From contig CAZPJD010000042.1 in assembly GCA_964586775.1 (NCBI GenBank), positions 1-36,511 on the forward strand: a stretch of DNA of 36,511 nt, in the 5' to 3' direction. Shown in pieces: positions 34,319-36,511 of the stretch. A program made the translations under genes and the position numbers. Under the pieces are notes generated by a model. The model was not told where the DNA came from. It saw nothing but the letters and a program-made list of their open reading frames with translations, and did no database searches. Source of the DNA: JADLEX01 sp964586775. GTDB lineage: Bacteria; Lernaellota; Lernaellaia; JACKCT01. Every line of letters starts with the position of its first letter. The stretch's first letter is position 1.

Positions 34319-35284
34319 TCACGCGCCGAAGCGAACCGTCCACGCGTTCTCGACGCGCTCGACCGTTTCGGCCGGCAACTCCCAATCCGATCCCGCAAAC
34401 AACTCGCCCACCTGCCGCTCGTTTCGCGCGCCGACAATCGCCGACGTGACCTCGGGCCGACGCAGCACCCACGCGGCGGCGAGCTGGCCGACGCTGCGCC
34501 CGTGGTCGGCGGCGATCGCGCGCAAATCGTCCACGAACGCCAGATTCGGCGTGAGTTTCGGCTCGCGGTAGTTCTCGGAAAAGCGCTTTCGCCAATCCTC
34601 GTCGGGCAGAGCCTCGATGCGGGCGCGGTCGAACTTGCCCGTCAGCAGACCCGACGCGAGCGGCGAATAGGCGACGACGCCGATGTGATTCGCGCCGCAG
34701 TACGGCAGAATTTCGGCCTCGATGTCGCGACGCAGCAGGTGATAGGGCGGCTGCAAGCTGGCGACGGGGGCGATGGCGCCCGCCCGCTTCATCTGCGCCA
34801 CGGAGAAATTCGACACGCCCGCGTAGCGGATCTTTCCCGCGGTCATGAGGTCCTGAAGCGCGCCCCACCCCTCCTCGATATCGGCGTCGGGATTCGGCCA
34901 GTGGATCTGGTAGAGGTCGATCACATCCGTGTTCAGCCGACGCAGCGATTCCTCGCACTCGCGCCGAACCGACTCGGCCTTGATTCGGCCAGAGATTTTC
35001 CCGGCATCGTCCCACACGAGCGCGCACTTGGTCGCCAAAAACACGCGGTCGCGGCGGCCCTCCAGCGCCTTGGCGACCACGCGCTCCGACCTGCCGAGAC
35101 CGTACATCGCCGCCGTGTCGATCCAGTTGACGCCGATGTCGAGCGCCGCATGGATGGCGCGGATCGAGTCGGCGTCGTCCTGCGGCCCCCAGCCGTATTC
35201 CCAACCGCCGCCGCCGATGGCCCACGCGCCGAATCCGATCACGGAGAGTTGTTCGCCCGTAAAGCCCAGTGTTCGCGTACGCAT
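34319..35284 (-). CDS. Aldo/keto reductase (canonical catalytic tetrad)
   Basis: A 321-residue NADPH-dependent oxidoreductase with the full AKR tetrad: Asp56 and Tyr61 (DTAAMYG), Lys86 (LATK) and His128 (YQIHWPNP). Family motifs RTLGFTGEQLSVIGFG at the start and SPLASGLLTGKF, SVGQLAAAWVLRRP and VGARNERQV in the C-terminal half match the AKR11/AKR12-like branch. The substrate is unknown. GGAGG lies five bases before ATG 35284; a GTG one codon earlier is too close to it. It lies 27 bases after the ABC ATPase gene on the same strand and converges with the kinase. Confidence 0.94.
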   Translation of the reverse strand: MRTRTLGFTGEQLSVIGFGAWAIGGGGWEYGWGPQDDADSIRAIHAALDIGVNWIDTAAMYGLGRSERVVAKALEGRRDRVFLATKCALVWDDAGKISGRIKAESVRRECEESLRRLNTDVIDLYQIHWPNPDADIEEGWGALQDLMTAGKIRYAGVSNFSVAQMKRAGAIAPVASLQPPYHLLRRDIEAEILPYCGANHIGVVAYSPLASGLLTGKFDRARIEALPDEDWRKRFSENYREPKLTPNLAFVDDLRAIAADHGRSVGQLAAAWVLRRPEVTSAIVGARNERQVGELFAGSDWELPAETVERVENAWTVRFGA

Positions 35285-35311
35285 CACGTCCTCCGATTTC
35301 TGGCGGGCAAT

Positions 35312-36115
35312 CTACGACACGCGATTCGATTCGACCACATGATCCAGCGACGGCGCGGAGTCGATAAGCAGTCGCGTGTAGGGGTGCGCGGGATCGCGCA
35401 GCACCTGAGCGGTTGCGCCCTGCTCCACGAATCGCCCTTCGTACATGACGGCGACGCGGGTGCACAGCGCCTTCACCGCGCGGATGTCGTGCGTGATGAA
35501 CATCAGGGTGAACGGGCGTTCGCGGCGAATCGCGTCCAGCAGCGCCAGGATCTGCGCCTGCACCGAGACATCGAGCGAGGCGATGGGCTCGTCGGCCACG
35601 ACGAACTCGGGCTCGAGCGCGAGGGCGCGCGCGATCAACACGCGCTGGCGCTGGCCGCCCGAGAGTTCGTGAGGAAATCGTCGCGCGACGCCCGCGTCGA
35701 GGCCGACCATCGCGAGCAGGTGTGCGGCTCGCTCGATCCGTTCGGCGCGGCCGCTGGCGAGTCCGTGAACCAGCAGCGGCTCCGTCACCGCGTCGCCGAT
35801 CCGCATGCGCGGCGAGAGCGCGCCGCCCACGTCCTGAAACACCATCTGCGCGCGGCGACGAAGATCCTTCCAACCGTCGCGCGAAAGATCCTTCGTCGAT
35901 TGGTCGAAAAGTCGAACGTCGTCCGCCACCGAGAGCACGAGTCCCAGGATGGCCTTGCCCAGCGAACTCTTGCCGCAGCCCGATTCCCCGATGATGCCGA
36001 GCGATTCCCCCGCGCGAATCTCCAGATCGACGCCGCGCACGGCGTGCGTCACCGCACGGCCGCGCCGGTATTCCACCCGCAGGTTTCGAACATCGAGCAC
36101 GAGGTCGGCCGACAT
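35312..36115 (-). CDS. Oligopeptide/dipeptide-type ABC transporter ATP-binding protein (DppF/OppF-like)
   Basis: A 267-residue cytoplasmic ATPase. Walker A is GESGCGKSS (43-51), the Q-loop Gln94 (VFQD), signature LSGGQRQR (151-158), Walker B VVADEP with Asp175 and Glu176, and the switch His209 (ITHD). The C-terminal HPYTRLLIDSAP is the mark of Opp/Dpp ATPases. It is shorter than full-length DppF (about 330), ending shortly after that motif, and no permease or binding-protein gene is near. It follows the partial EEP gene by 44 bases and precedes the AKR. The ATG at 36115 begins the usual DVRNLRVEY strand. Confidence 0.92.
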   Translation of the reverse strand: MSADLVLDVRNLRVEYRRGRAVTHAVRGVDLEIRAGESLGIIGESGCGKSSLGKAILGLVLSVADDVRLFDQSTKDLSRDGWKDLRRRAQMVFQDVGGALSPRMRIGDAVTEPLLVHGLASGRAERIERAAHLLAMVGLDAGVARRFPHELSGGQRQRVLIARALALEPEFVVADEPIASLDVSVQAQILALLDAIRRERPFTLMFITHDIRAVKALCTRVAVMYEGRFVEQGATAQVLRDPAHPYTRLLIDSAPSLDHVVESNRVS

Positions 36116-36159
36116 GGCGGCAATCTAACGACGCGCGAAGGCGGCGTCGAGCGACCGCG

Positions 36160-36511
36160 TCAGTCGGTGTCCGAAGTGCTGTAGAGCTTCATCCAGATCG
36201 GGGCGTGATCCGAAAGATCGTTGACGAAGTTCAGCGTATTCGACACGTAGTCGCGCCCGGCCGACGAAAACTCCGTCAGGTACGACGCCTGAAACCAGAA
36301 GTGGTCGTACGCCGATGCGTAGCCGCCGGATGCGTTGAGCGTCGTCAGGTCGTTGACCTTCCACGTCACCGCCGGCGTCAGCGTCGTGAGCGCCGTCCAC
36401 CACGCCGACGTCGCGGCCGCGTTGTGATCGCCGAGCAAAATGACGTCCTGATCGGTCGTGTCCGATGCCTGCACCGTGCCGAAGACCTTGGAGATCTGCG
36501 TGATCTCCGCC
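36160..36511 (-). CDS. Endonuclease/exonuclease/phosphatase (EEP) family protein, C-terminal part only
   Basis: The reading frame runs off the right edge, so only the last 117 residues are present. They hold the EEP catalytic pattern: LLGDHN (the usual GDFN with Phe replaced by His), YDHFWF and the C-terminal LSDHAPIW with the catalytic Asp-His pair. DNase I-like nucleases, sphingomyelinases and inositol phosphatases share this fold, so the substrate is open. Repeated T/S-rich segments (TALTTLTPAVTWK) suggest a secreted member. The stop at 36160 lies 44 bases from the ABC gene start. Confidence 0.8.
   Translation of the reverse strand, partial: AEITQISKVFGTVQASDTTDQDVILLGDHNAAATSAWWTALTTLTPAVTWKVNDLTTLNASGGYASAYDHFWFQASYLTEFSSAGRDYVSNTLNFVNDLSDHAPIWMKLYSTSDTD

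Overview
The window is a GC-rich, densely coded bacterial chromosome segment with about 37 protein genes, no RNA genes that I could see, and no insertion sequences, phage genes or CRISPR. The gene content (alternative complex III with a caa3-type oxidase, a secreted Cys-rich repeat protein, a CheA-like kinase, a signal-peptide isoaspartyl methyltransferase) resembles deltaproteobacterial or myxococcal-type lineages, probably an aerobic environmental organism. That assignment is inference from gene families, not a phylogeny.

Region 1 (1-8659, + strand): a respiratory operon. The 3' part of actC is followed by actD, actE, actF, a small one-helix membrane protein, a SCO copper chaperone, and oxidase subunits II (with a fused cytochrome c), I, III and IV. 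Most junctions overlap or lie within 20 bases. A strong hairpin at 8631-8659 ends the operon. Together these genes would take electrons from quinol through complex III and haem c to oxygen. Subunit I carries the YSHPVVY motif of A2-type oxidases.

Region 2 (8677-11915, - strand): a receiver-like protein, then nadC, birA and coaX, which serve NAD, biotin-protein ligation and coenzyme A.

Region 3 (12061-16796, - strand): two exported proteins (a probable lipoprotein with carboxypeptidase-regulatory-like and YfaP-like segments, and a Cys-rich CNGEE-repeat protein ending GGGCGCA). Upstream lies a three-gene run of yjbQ, an enolase-superfamily enzyme and a START-like protein.

Region 4 (16960-25413): a periplasmic Pcm, an alpha/beta-hydrolase lipoprotein and a polysaccharide deacetylase. 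These are followed by an LhgO-like oxidoreductase, a dTDP-sugar cassette (SpsI/RmlA-like, RmlC-like, RmlB) and two glycosyltransferases on the opposite strand. This is cell-surface glycan biosynthesis without a recognisable rmlD.

Region 5 (25508-36511): mixed metabolic and redox genes: nitroreductase, redoxin, TMEM68/DGAT2-like acyltransferase, an aldo/keto-reductase fold protein that has lost its catalytic tetrad, a double CDGSH protein, a YyaL/SPATA20 protein, an SDR, a CheA-like kinase without a CheW-like domain, a canonical aldo/keto reductase, an oligopeptide-type ABC ATPase, and a partial EEP-family protein cut by the window edge. The longest stretch without a gene is about 220 bases (14351-14573). 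I see no self-evident new defence or mobile system. The oddest items are the tetrad-less AKR, the CheA-like kinase architecture, the Cys-rich protein C-terminus and the glycosyltransferase with an extra C-terminal domain.
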